A DNA stretch of 64,000 nt from Trochalopteron elliotii (lineage: Eukaryota > Chordata > Aves > Passeriformes > Leiothrichidae), in assembly GCA_024734555.1 (NCBI GenBank), contig JANPWX010000247.1, forward strand, positions 2,974,593-3,038,592, written 5' to 3'. The position numbers were made by a program, and so were the translations under genes. Position 1 is the stretch's first letter. Each line of letters opens with the position of its first letter. Shown in pieces: positions 52,933 through 64,000 of this stretch. The notes beneath the pieces were generated by a model. That model worked only from the letters and a program-made list of their open reading frames with translations, ran no database searches and was not told the origin of the DNA.

Positions 52933-52956
52933 GCATATGCATATGCATATGCATGT
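52897..52956 (+). repeat. (ACATAT)n to (GCATAT)n hexanucleotide array
   Basis: Six ACATAT units (52897-52932) pass without a break into three GCATAT units (52933-52950) and a final GCATGT. The change is one A-to-G substitution that has spread through adjacent units. The second part contains overlapping ATGCAT palindromes and is strictly alternating purine-pyrimidine. Confidence 0.95.
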
Positions 52957-55900
52957 ACTATTGCTTCGTTTAGCAAAAACTGAAGAAACTACAATTCCAA
53001 AATAGTATTGCTTTTTAGTTAGTGAAAAAATAACAAAGTATATTTAAGAAAGGTATTAGGCATGTGTATGTGCAACAGTACCTTGGCAGGTAGAAAGAAG
53101 CACTCTCTGTGCTCCTGGAAGCTCTGTTAAAAGCTGCTTGAACCACGAGGTCTCATCCCCCCAAAACAGAGGGAACAGATTGATCATTTCAAGAATGTGG
53201 AAAAGCAAGCTGGAAGGTGGCACCTAGCCAGAGACTGTAAAAGAATTTCTTGTAACCAATCAGCTGAACATGTGCTTAAGGCCAGAAAGGCAAGGAAAAT
53301 CTGATGCTCAAAGTCTTATAGAGAAAAAAAAAAGATATATTTTTGATAGAAAAGAAAACATGCAGCTTGCTAATCACTATATTAAGCAGGGAGTTGAGGC
53401 TCAGGGTTTTTTTTTTCTTTTTTTAGATCTCTATGGCTACTCTGTTCAAAACAAAACACTCAATTTAATTTCATAAACAACCTTTCACTGACTAGTAAAG
53501 TGTTTGATATATCTGAAAATAATTCACTTATCTGAAGTAAAATATGAACTTTGCACCTCAATATCAGATTGCTCTTTGCAGCTGACAGGGCCTCTTTCAG
53601 TACTCACATTATGTAGCCATTTACGCTGTGAGAAGCAGCTCACTAAAATGATGGTTCGCTTTACATCCATATCACAATCAACACTTGTATGGATGACTGC
53701 TTAGAATTCAAGGGAAGTAAGAACTGGGGCACGAACCAAGCTTTTTGTTCTGCTCATCTGAATAAGTTTATTCCTTCAAGGCTACAGGACTGTTGAAGAC
53801 GTTAAGCATTCGCTCAGAACAGAAGTTCTGTAGGCTGCATGGGGGCAGAAACTACTAAGGAATGTTTCGTATCAAATTTACACCCAACAGAGTGAGGATG
53901 AGTAATTGTTAGGTGAGAAGTTGCTGTAGCTTTGTGTTAGCAGTTCTGAGTTCAGCTGTAAGATATTATCTAAGACCCAATGGAGATCTGACTAGGTGAC
54001 TCAGAAAATTAGTAATGGCTTATACAATCATTTCTAGGTCAACAATTTGTATATATTGAACTTCATTCTGGTAAATCATCACTAGCTGATGACTCTTCTG
54101 TGGTCTCTGAATTGTTATTCTATATTTGTTTTAGTGAATGGACTACTTAAAATAACTGCCATGGCAGGCCTTCTTTGGCATAGCTGCTCATCACTGCAGT
54201 AGAAACATAGACCTGACTGGAATGGGGGATAGAGCTGCTCTATCAGCCCTAGAAGCAACTCTTTCAAAGCAGAAATGAGATGCTGCAGTGCAATATGGAA
54301 AAGATAGAACCGAGAAATTTAAAACCATCTGAGACAACTGGACTGTCTGTTCTGATATACCCTATGAAAACTTAAATTCACCAAGTTTCCCTTGAACTGA
54401 CTGTGGTATCTTATGTAAGTGACATCCCTAAAGACACAGAGATCCAAAATCACCCTTGAAAGACCCCTTCTCCTCACAATGGCTATTGGAAGAATGAAGG
54501 TTTTTTTAATAGTGATTTCATTATTAAAACTCTTGAACCTGGATGGAAAAAAATGGGTTCTGAGTCTGAAGAATCACATAATTTCCTTTAGTTGCTTATC
54601 TCCAAATTTTTTCCAGTGCTTTTTCACTTTCTCTCCAAGAATTGTGTACTTCATTTCTAAAAAGAGTTCTCTTGTCTTCAGCTTGAAATTCTTAGTTAAG
54701 ATAGTGTTTTCCTAAGGGTTTGTATAAGCCTTTATCATCAAGTGTAGCCTGTCTGTGAAGGTTATTATATATAATAGGTCCAGCTATGAGAGCCATCCAC
54801 TTCTACTTATACATTATATGTGGACTAGACATTTTAAAAATTGTATTTCTGCTTCCTTATTTACACTTAGAATTTCCATGCAAAGGCTTAAATTAAAAGA
54901 ACCAGATAAGTAATTTCATTGATAATCTCATTTAGATCACCTCTAGATGCAACTTCTGCCCACAAAACAGGCTCAGTCCAAGAGGCTTCAGTTTCTGAAA
55001 ACTGAGGGTTTTTTTCATAACATATTAATTATACGTATGTTAAATCAGGTTTTGACATGACTGCAAGAAATCATGTTGTCTACTCTCTTTACAGTAGTTT
55101 CCACATATTTTTCATTCCAGTGAGTTCTTTTTCACGTCAGACTATTTTTGCAATCTCATGAACACACTGTTTACTAAATCATTAATACAAAACATGTTTC
55201 ACAAACACAATAAGTTTTCCAAAACATATTTTCAGAGGCGATAAGGAGACAGCATTTTCTTCAAAACTTCTTGTTAGGAAGAAATTCAGAGGGTGTTTCT
55301 GTACAACTGCACAGGACAAACAGATGTCAAGAATCAAGACTTTTATATGCCACTTCAAAATAAATAAGGAACAATAACTTCATCTCCCATGTTCTTCCTC
55401 TTCATCCTCTTTTTTTCTAACAGAAAAATTCTTGCTGATTTGTTCCTTGTGGAGGTTAGTGTTGAGCCCACCCTTACCCCCACTCTGAAAATGAAGAAAG
55501 TTTCTTAATTCTCAAGAAGAGTTCATTACAAGGCACTAATGTGACTGATGAATTTGTCCAGATACAGGTGGCAAAGGGAAAAAAAAGAAAAAGCATTTGG
55601 GAAAACATGAAAACTCAAGAAACAGGTTGACAGTTCAGTTTGCAACAGGAAAAAATGGGAAGAGTAATGGAAAGTAAAGACAGTGTAAACCTGTTTCCTA
55701 TATCTTACACATGTGGAAGACCTGGATTTCTTTCCCTGATTTCACCTTGAGTTGTAAAATAGATTTGGGATAATTTTAAATAATGCTTTTTAGATGTTAG
55801 GTACCTTCAGTTATATTAAATCATGTAGAAAGATGTAAAGACAATATTGAAGGGAGTCTTTTTAACTACTAGTGTTCAAGAAATTACATTTTTGAAGTTT

Positions 55901-58894
55901 TTGAGACACTTGACTGTATTTCTGTGATAACAGGTGTTTGAATCATCTTAGCAAAAGCTGGGGTTTGTGCACATTACAGGGCATGTGTGCTCTAGAACAG
56001 TGTGTGTTCATTTTAATACTGATTAAAAACTTCAGTGTTTATTGAAGTCTTTGAAACTGAAATATTATATATATATTTAGGAATAGATAACATATAGCTA
56101 ATAACATTTAACATAATCAGAGGAGTGCGAAGTAATGGGAAAGGCTGATTTTCACTCCATGGAATATTTCTGATATTGGCTTTTCTCATATAGACAGCTT
56201 AGGGAAAACGTCCAAAGGCCACCACTTACCTTGTCAAAAACCCTCAATCAAATTAACTGTTCTAGATTTAAATTCTGATGGCACCAGAAAGTGCCAGCTC
56301 AAAACCAGTTTACCACCTGACTCTCACTCCATACTTTAGCACAATTTCAGTAATGGTTCATGAGCATTTGCTACAGGAATGAATTGGATTAATCACTCCA
56401 TCAACATTGATGCTGTAGTTTCTTTTCCATGTTACTTACAGGAATTGGAGGACAGAATTTTCCCCACTTTTGATACGTAATTCACAGTGGCCTTTGGGCA
56501 CTAATATGTTAGAATTACATCTAAATGCAGGAAGCTAAGCAAAACCACAGAATTTGTAATTCTGTTTCAGCAAAAGTATAAATTTAAATACAAATGTAAA
56601 TGCATTCCTAAATAATGATGCCTTTGTTAATTTGAGCTGCAATGAAGATGACAAGTTTTAATGAATGGTATGATTACCCTCCCTCCAAAAGTATAATTCA
56701 AACCACTTTATTTTTCATTGTTGACTAAGCAGTATTGGAATTTAAGAAACTATAAACATTTTCCAGCTAGAAAAAAGACTTTTTTCAAGCAGAATGTTTG
56801 AAGTTTGTTTGCTTTTTCCAGTTTGCTTTTAAGAGTCTTAGTGGGTAGAGATTAGACAACTTTTCTCCAAAAACTATTCTATATTCTAGTTGAAGCACCT
56901 TGGACATGTTTCTTTTTCTTTCTTCTCAATTGTGTCCTACTTAGTTTTCCAGACACCAAAGTTGTAAGTAGAGTAGACTGTAAATTCCTTGACAAAGGCT
57001 TAATAGTTGAAAGAGTTCTTGCAACATCTAGACCTTTAGCCTAATGGTCTACAGAAGTATGGAAGTTGTGTAGAATTTCATATTTCAATTTTCTTATGTC
57101 ATCCCTTTGCCAACCTGCATAGTGGAAGTTCCCTGTGAAAGAGCCTTGTTAGTACAATACTTAAGAGACCACACTTTAAGAAGTGTTTGTTACTACTTTT
57201 GTAATGTATTTTATTTTGTTGATTGTGTTAAGTGAACACAGTTTCTTGCTTGCAACTCTGCTTCATCAGTTGTCTTTTGTTAGACCAGTTACTAGAATTG
57301 GAAGCATCTGTAAACTTTGGGTCTGTATAAATATATTTGACTGCAATGGTATATCATTAACTCAACAAGAGTTTCTCTCCTGACTAAAACTCCTGGGCCA
57401 CACTATACATGAGAACTCCCTGTGTCACTTTTTGTGGCTCCCGTGAGCCCCTCTTCCCTGGAAATTGATCTATTATCTCTCATATAAAAAGTAGCGTAAG
57501 GAATAGAACAGAAGCATCTCTTCAGAAATAAAACAAACCAAAACAAAACAACAAAAAGCCTCTAAATCCCAACAAAAACAGGAGAATATTTGGAATATAT
57601 CCAAAATATATTTTTTTCCCTTAGTGTTTTCCACACACATACTAAGTTGTGCTTACATCAGTCAAATTCCTCAGGACTAATTTAAACAGCTAAGAAATGA
57701 TCAGACAGGAAGCTCTACATTGCTGTTACAAGAATATTGCTCACATTTTTGTTTAGACAGCTCTTTTTTTTGTCCAGAGGTGCCAAAGTCATTGCCAGAG
57801 TAGTCCATTCCACCCTTTCCTACCAATCATCTACATTTTGTGAGCAATACTGAGATCCTTCACAGAACAATGAGATCTTTAATTTCACTTCACACCTGAA
57901 ATGCAGGTCAGTGCAATAGATGAGTGGCTGAAGTGTGTGTACAAGCTAAGAATTATGTTTCTTTCTGAACTTTTTTGAAGACAGCAAAACAATTTCAACC
58001 TGAAAAAAACACAGAACTTAAACCAAACCAAACCCACACCTCTTTGACTTTTAAACCAAAATTGCATTTGCCATTTTGACTTCTCTATGTATCACGTAAT
58101 GTTTTTGAGGCTTTATGTGCTTCTGGTCATAGCACAGGCAAACTTTTCATTAAGTTGCCCCTTTCATACTAGCACTGCAGTTATGGCCTCTTTCTGTTCC
58201 AGAGGGAAGAAATGTTATTCTTTCCCCATCTTTTAGTCCTTAAGAGTCCAAATTTTACGTACTTTCACTGAAAAAAATTATATTTAGTCGGGTATTAACA
58301 TTTTTCTTTTTTTTTTCTTTGAGAACTTTATAGAAAGCAATTTAGTTAAGGAGAAGGGGAGGAGCAGCATGTCCTTCAGAAAGGAGAAGCTCTTTGTATG
58401 AGAGGCAGCTCTTACAAAGGCCATGTTCCATTTGGCTTGTTTCCTAGGTATGAGATGAAACAAGCCATGTTGCTTCAGGCAGATGAAAGCTGGGAAAGAG
58501 ATGGGGGTTGGTTCTGACCCCGGTTCCTACTTGTCAAAAATGTGTGATTTTTTTCTCTATTTAAAAATATTATAAAGAGCAGAGGGGGGCGGGTGAAAAA
58601 TGGAGGAAGAAAGCCAAAAAAAGTCAGCTATTTTCTGGCAGGTTAGCCATCAAGTCTCATCATGAGAATGCCTGTAATGGTACGATATCAACCCTGCAAT
58701 GTGGAATGCAAAAATGCCTTTTACTGAGACTGTCCAATTTTTTTGAAAGGTCTGTGTGGCAAGATGCACTCCAGGAAACTGTTTAATACTGCAATCTTAA
58801 GGCAAAATATATTATTTTAACTGGAACTTTGTTCTTCAACATAAACCTTTAACAACACCTTAAGGAGCAGATTATTAAAAAATAAAATGTGATA
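52957..58894. other. Unique AT-rich sequence, no gene recognised
   Basis: About 5.9 kb without supportable genes or transposons. Contains an AAAAC-rich patch at 57528-57557 and a short inverted repeat around 53815-53830 (cagaac/gttctg, 4-base loop). The frames at 53270, 53504, 54419 and 57183 are under 100 residues with no known motif. Confidence 0.55.
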
Positions 58895-58903
58895 ATATAT
58901 ACA

Positions 58904-58960
<57 letters not shown>
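58895..58960 (-). repeat. (GTATAT)n hexanucleotide array, same motif as 52.9 kb on the other strand
   Basis: About 8.7 perfect GTATAT units at 58909-58960. GTATAT is the reverse complement of a rotation of ACATAT, so this is the 52.9-kb motif in the opposite orientation. The left edge (58897-58914) forms an 18-base perfect palindrome. Confidence 0.95.
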
Positions 58961-58961
<1 letters not shown>

Positions 58962-61900
58962 AAATTTGAGCTTAATTTTTAATTTAATATTAAGAAGCAA
59001 AGTGCTCAAACCTACCACAGAATGGACAGCACTTCTTTCTGAAAGAGCTCTGACAGATTAAAAAATTCAGGGTCAGACCCCAAGCCTATCAGATTACCAT
59101 TACTCTCCAGTCATATTCCATAGTCCTTATTAAATGAAATGCACCAATCTCAGCTGGTGTCTGAACAACAACTCTAACAAATAATTGGGGAAGAACGTTA
59201 TTTGCTCTGAGTATGTTTCCCTCCTGGGAGAGATCCAGGTTAATGCTTGATAATCCTTTTGTATCTAGGATTCATGCTGTCTGCTTGAAGAAAACTTCAG
59301 CAGAAATCACTAGCATTAAACCTGTAACTTAAGAATTAACATAGTTAACATAGTCAATATTTTCATCTTGAAACAAATTGTCAACCAAACAAAATTAACA
59401 AAACATTTATTCTGGGATAGATTTTCTTCTTCACAAAAAATATCAGTGTTGCATGTTGTCTTTGCCTCTTGTCAATTTATATCTTATTCTTTGTATAAAA
59501 TAAGCAATCCCAGGGAAGTCATCAGGAAGTAGGAATATTATAAATGTTTGTCTAGAGCCAGAGTTTGCAATTTTATTGCTGCCTATTAGAGGTATGAAAA
59601 ATGGTAGCTTTGCCCAAACTCAAGCACTGTTAGAAAATGTTGATAGCTGAGCATACTCATTTTTAGTTCCAGCACATCCTGCTGTGTAATTTCTTATAAA
59701 TTCTTCATGTATGCTTTGTTCTTTATCTACCTGCAACTTGAAGAGAGAATGCAGGAATCTGGTGGGAAGTTATAGTAAATAGTTAAATATTGGCAGTCGG
59801 AAACGGAACTATCAAGTATGGCTAGAATAGAATATCTACATATATATCACCCATAAAGACATAATTACTTTGTGACTCACTTAAATAGCATAATATGTCC
59901 CACAAAACTCAGTATCATCAATATCATTAAATCTTCATCAGGTGGATTATAACATGTTAGAGGTATCAATTGCTTTTGAGAACTTAAGAAGCTTGCTCTA
60001 TGCAAAGCCTCTCTTGCTACGCTAAGTCTTGGAAAAGTTGCATTCATTTGCATTTGGTATAACTAATTCTTTTATCATAACTTATGAAAAATAATCGGTA
60101 TCACAAAGTCAATACTTGTAGGAAAACCTCTATTTGCTTTCTGAAACTTACATCAGAAAAAGAGGTGGCTAATTATCAGAAAAAAATAGTTCTATTGGAC
60201 ATTTTCAAATTCTGCAAGAGATATTCAGTGCATTCATTTGACTTCTTGGAACTGAAAAACAGTTTAACCTTCAGACTGAATCTGAACTTCCAGACACTTG
60301 GGAACTAGATATTCTCATATATTAGTCAGAGGTCCTATTTAATAAAAGGAAAGATAAAATATATTAATAATATGAATAACTAATACGCCTCCAAATAAAT
60401 GTGTGGATTTGAGTATGTTTGATAAGATGATAGAATGATAGGGAAGCAATTAACTGAAGAGAAAGAAAAAACAAACAACTCCACCAAAATTCCTGTGAAG
60501 AAAAAATTCTCTTGTCAGAAAGGTTTTCCTTGTCCCAAATTTTAAATAATCTCCTCTTTCAATCCAAATATAGTTTTAATAATCTCTAGGAATACTTTTA
60601 TACATGGATTTCAGTTAAGATTTTTTAGCATTAATACTAATTAAATAGTCTATGTTTTTCTGAATCCATGTTCTCTGGAAAATTAGAAAATGCCCAAATA
60701 GGATTAATCTGTCACAAAATTAATTCTCTTTTTTTTTTTTCCAGATCCATACAAATACAACAGGGTTTTTCCACTCTTAAGTCTATTTTATCTATGTTAT
60801 ATGCTCTGGTTAATAAAAACATGTCTCTGCCACATGTCTAGAGGACATCAGACACCACAGCTTGTGTACTGGAGCCACGAGGAGATATCTTATCGGATGG
60901 AAAGAGGAATTCTAGGTTGCATGGTAAAAGCAGGCAATAATTGGTCATAATCACGCTACCTACTTTTTAATTATGGCTCCTTCACCTGCCAGCTGCCTAT
61001 CATGGAATGACTTGACTCCAGACTTAAAAGGCACTCATAAAGCTCTGATGCACAAGGCTGGGTGGATGTAAATATGAGAAGCTGTTCCAGCCTGAACATT
61101 GACATTCAGCTGCTGTAAACCAACAGAGAACAGCAAAGATTCTCAAGGGGATATGCCCTGGTAAGGCACTATTGATCACTGGAGTGCCTCAGCAAGGACC
61201 AGAGGGGAGGCTAGAGAGGGTAGGTCTAGTATAGAAGTAGTCAGACAGAGCAGCTGGATCTCTTGAATGCCAAAGAAGATGGTCAGGGTAGGAGCAAGGG
61301 AAAATCAGATGTCAGTGTTCACTCTAGAGAATGCAGCTAGGCAGAGGGAATTGGATGCAGCGCTTTGCATGTTTGTCTCCTCCACAAAAGAAAGACTTCA
61401 AATAGTTCAGAAATGACTGTGCTACACTTCTTCCTTGATAGGAATACAGGGAAATAGATACATTTTCTAATGTACTGTGGAAGTGATCCTCTGTTCCTTT
61501 ACCTCTGTGTGAGCAGAGTGTGCTGATGCTTAGATAAAATTTTTTAGCCTACCTGAAGAGAAGAGCTTCTACACTCTTATAGGAAATATGAAAGATGTTG
61601 TCAAGAATATGATCAAGGACTTTTTCCCCCTTAAAAATAAGAAAGTAATACTTATGATCTCTTTATTTTCACATGGAGATAAATCACAATGACTGACAAA
61701 AAGGATGATATCTCAAATTTATATTTGCTAAATTTTGCTATTGACCTAGAATTTCTATTTATATAGTTGTGAGGATATCAATTTTTCACTATTCAGTAAA
61801 TATATTGCAATATGGTTGTATCCCTGGTCACATAAAGCAGTCTTAGGTAATAATTAAAGAATAGAATGCACATATGCTTTTCTTTTTATGTGACATTTAT

Positions 61901-64000
61901 CATAAACCAAATTGTTTAAGTTGTCTACATCCTTTCCAGTTGAAACACAAATGTAATTTTTGACTAGAATTACATGTACAGGATATATATTCAACTCTAT
62001 GTGTGCAAGCCTGTATCATGCAGAATTTCAAACCACAAAACTCTTGGGGTAGCGCAATAAATGTACAAATATGTTGAGTCTCAATATAATCTTTCGTTAG
62101 CTGAGAATCTATTTCTTTAATTTACTCACCTTACATACATCTGTCACCATAGGTGCACAAGGTTGTCAGTATACTTGACTTCTGTTTTCTAAGTGAACTG
62201 AATTATTCCTTTTTCATATACGGAAAGCTATACACAGAGGTAGACATTCAAGCACGACAATCAACAAAGTAAGCACAATTAACCAGGCTTTCAATATTAA
62301 TGTAGACAGCAAAGCAACATCCAAGGATCAAGTGTTCCCATTGCATGTTTCAGATGAAAGGCTTGGAATATCTTATATATCAGAGACTGGAACAGAACCC
62401 TTTGTAGATACCTGATACTTTGCCCACAGGGGTAATATCTGTGCTACCTGCATCTTACTTCTGTGTTTCAAATCTTTGTTGGTCCCAGGACAGCAAAGGA
62501 ATAAGAGCAACTAGACTTGAAAGGAGAAGAGGGAGTCAGCTGCAGACAACATTATAAGGAACTATCTTAGCTGTAGTAATTTATCAGAAGGATGAAGAAG
62601 TTTCAGCATCCTCCTCTCAATACCACCAGCTGTGTCAGAGCTGACAGCCTTTGCCATCAAGATCTTGGCAAAACACTGCTTACAGTGAAAGTGTGTGTGG
62701 GAGTGGGGAAACTTAGGGTATAAAAAAGAGTCTACTGCATTGATATAGCCACCACAGCTAATTCTGCTCCTAGGTTACACTTTCTCCTCATGTACCTCAA
62801 TTACAAGCTGGTCCAGGCAAAGGAAAAATGGATTATGAATTCTAAAGAGAAGATGTCTTCTAGTGACTAAATATTTTTCTCTTATTTTTTCAAAGAGAAC
62901 AAGATTTCCCAAAAGTTATCACCCCTGTTATATTTTTGGCTGAAAACTACTGTCATTTCTCTTCAGATCTAGAGGAAAACTGAAGCTTATGCAGAAAGAA
63001 CTAAAACGAAATTTTAGAGAATCATACAGAACACAGTTGCGGTTTGTTGTATTTAGTATTTTCAGACAGAACTGAACATATCACCTACACTGTTGAGATG
63101 AGATAGAATAACATTATTTTTTTTCTATATGTTTTTTAGGTAGAATGATGGGCTCCTGAGAGGGTGAAAAATACCAGAGGCATTTAATAGTACTGTTAAA
63201 TGGGTATTTCAGTGTTAGTTTGCTTCTCTTGCATTTCCTTGGATCTCTTAGTTTGAACCCATACTAGGTTAGCCACAGTAAAAATTTCTCAAAGGTATTA
63301 AGTGAGGCTGGTGTCACTGTGACTCTCCAGCTCCTCAGATGTACTTCCAGCTGATGATGGTGATAGCCATGCCTATATGATACAGGGGCTTCTGTAGCAG
63401 AATAAAACTGCCTTTGTAGCAGTGTTGCTGCTGTACAGCCAGGCACTAGTCCCCAAAACTACACCTGGGGTGGATTTCCTTGCCCTGTGTGTCCTGTGTG
63501 ACCTAGTGCTGGCACAGGCTGTCAGTTTGCATGGGTAACAGTAGGGCAGACACCTACACTGTGTTCCATCTGCTCCTTAAATCAAGGTTGGAGACCTCTG
63601 TTCTAACTCTACAGAGTAAAAATAGCTCCCTGTCCCAAAGTACCCAAAACATGCACTGGGGAAAGACAACAAAAAAATGACATAGGTAGTGTATGCAAGT
63701 AAAAAAAATGATTAATAATACCTAAAGCAATGGAAATTTCTGGTAACCAAAAATCAGAATCTGAAGATGGCTTTGAAGGTTGCCACTGGAATTAATTAGA
63801 GTAGCATGTGTATATCCTGAAAAGTAGACTTCTGCTAAATGCAGTGACTGTCCACTGCAGCTACTTGAGTGAGACATTATAAGGTAGACACCATCATCTC
63901 TTAAAATGTTTAATGATGCATGAGAGATGATTTGTTTGTGAATTTTGTTAAAGAGTTAAAAAGTCAAGAAATATTAAGATATTGTAATTATTAACAAGGC
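58961..64000. other. Unique AT-rich sequence, no gene recognised
   Basis: About 5 kb with no supportable gene, RNA or transposon. A T12 run lies at 60729-60740. The stretch 60860-61400 is somewhat less AT-rich than its surroundings but has no open frame or motif that I recognise. Confidence 0.55.

Overview
The window looks like about 64 kb of AT-rich, gene-poor nuclear DNA from a bird, most likely a passerine. Three things support this. Several CR1 non-LTR retrotransposon copies carry the typical avian 3' end (a 'ggtcccttccaac'-like stretch followed by 'attctgtga'). One short element joins a tRNA-Ile(AAT)-like head to a CR1-like tail, which is the structure of the passerine-specific SINE family known from zebra finch (TguSINE1). 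A short fragment resembles the start of a common avian ERVL-type LTR. No CRISPR array, operon or other prokaryotic feature is present.

Layout: 1-174 is a G-rich TGGGGA/GGAAA repeat that runs into the left edge of the window. From 175 to about 12.2 kb the sequence is mostly unique and AT-rich, with a possible LTR scrap at 10.11 kb and a strong small hairpin at 9.25 kb. At 12.24-13.30 kb lies a plus-strand CR1 copy with an internal deletion, followed at 13.44-13.80 kb by an older CR1 piece in the opposite orientation. From 13.8 to 31.7 kb there is unique sequence with a TTTTTG microsatellite at 26.2 kb and a hairpin at 25.7 kb. A CR1 3' tail lies at 31.74-31.82 kb. An assembly gap at 33,256-33,653 is flanked on both sides by (GGGAA)n. 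It is followed at 33.93-35.28 kb by the most complete CR1 copy, which covers part of the reverse transcriptase through to the 3' end. From 35.3 to 64 kb the sequence is again unique and AT-rich, with the SINE at 50.96-51.09 kb, a T/G-rich tract just before it, and two arrays of the same hexamer in opposite orientations at 52.9 and 58.9 kb.

I found no host protein-coding exon that I could support. The open frames are short, do not resemble families I recognise, and are about what chance gives in AT-rich DNA. The only recognisable protein-coding sequence is decayed CR1 reverse transcriptase. The window therefore reads as intergenic DNA or the inside of a very long intron. I did not find a new biological system here. 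The observations worth following up concern repeats, DNA secondary structure and assembly quality.
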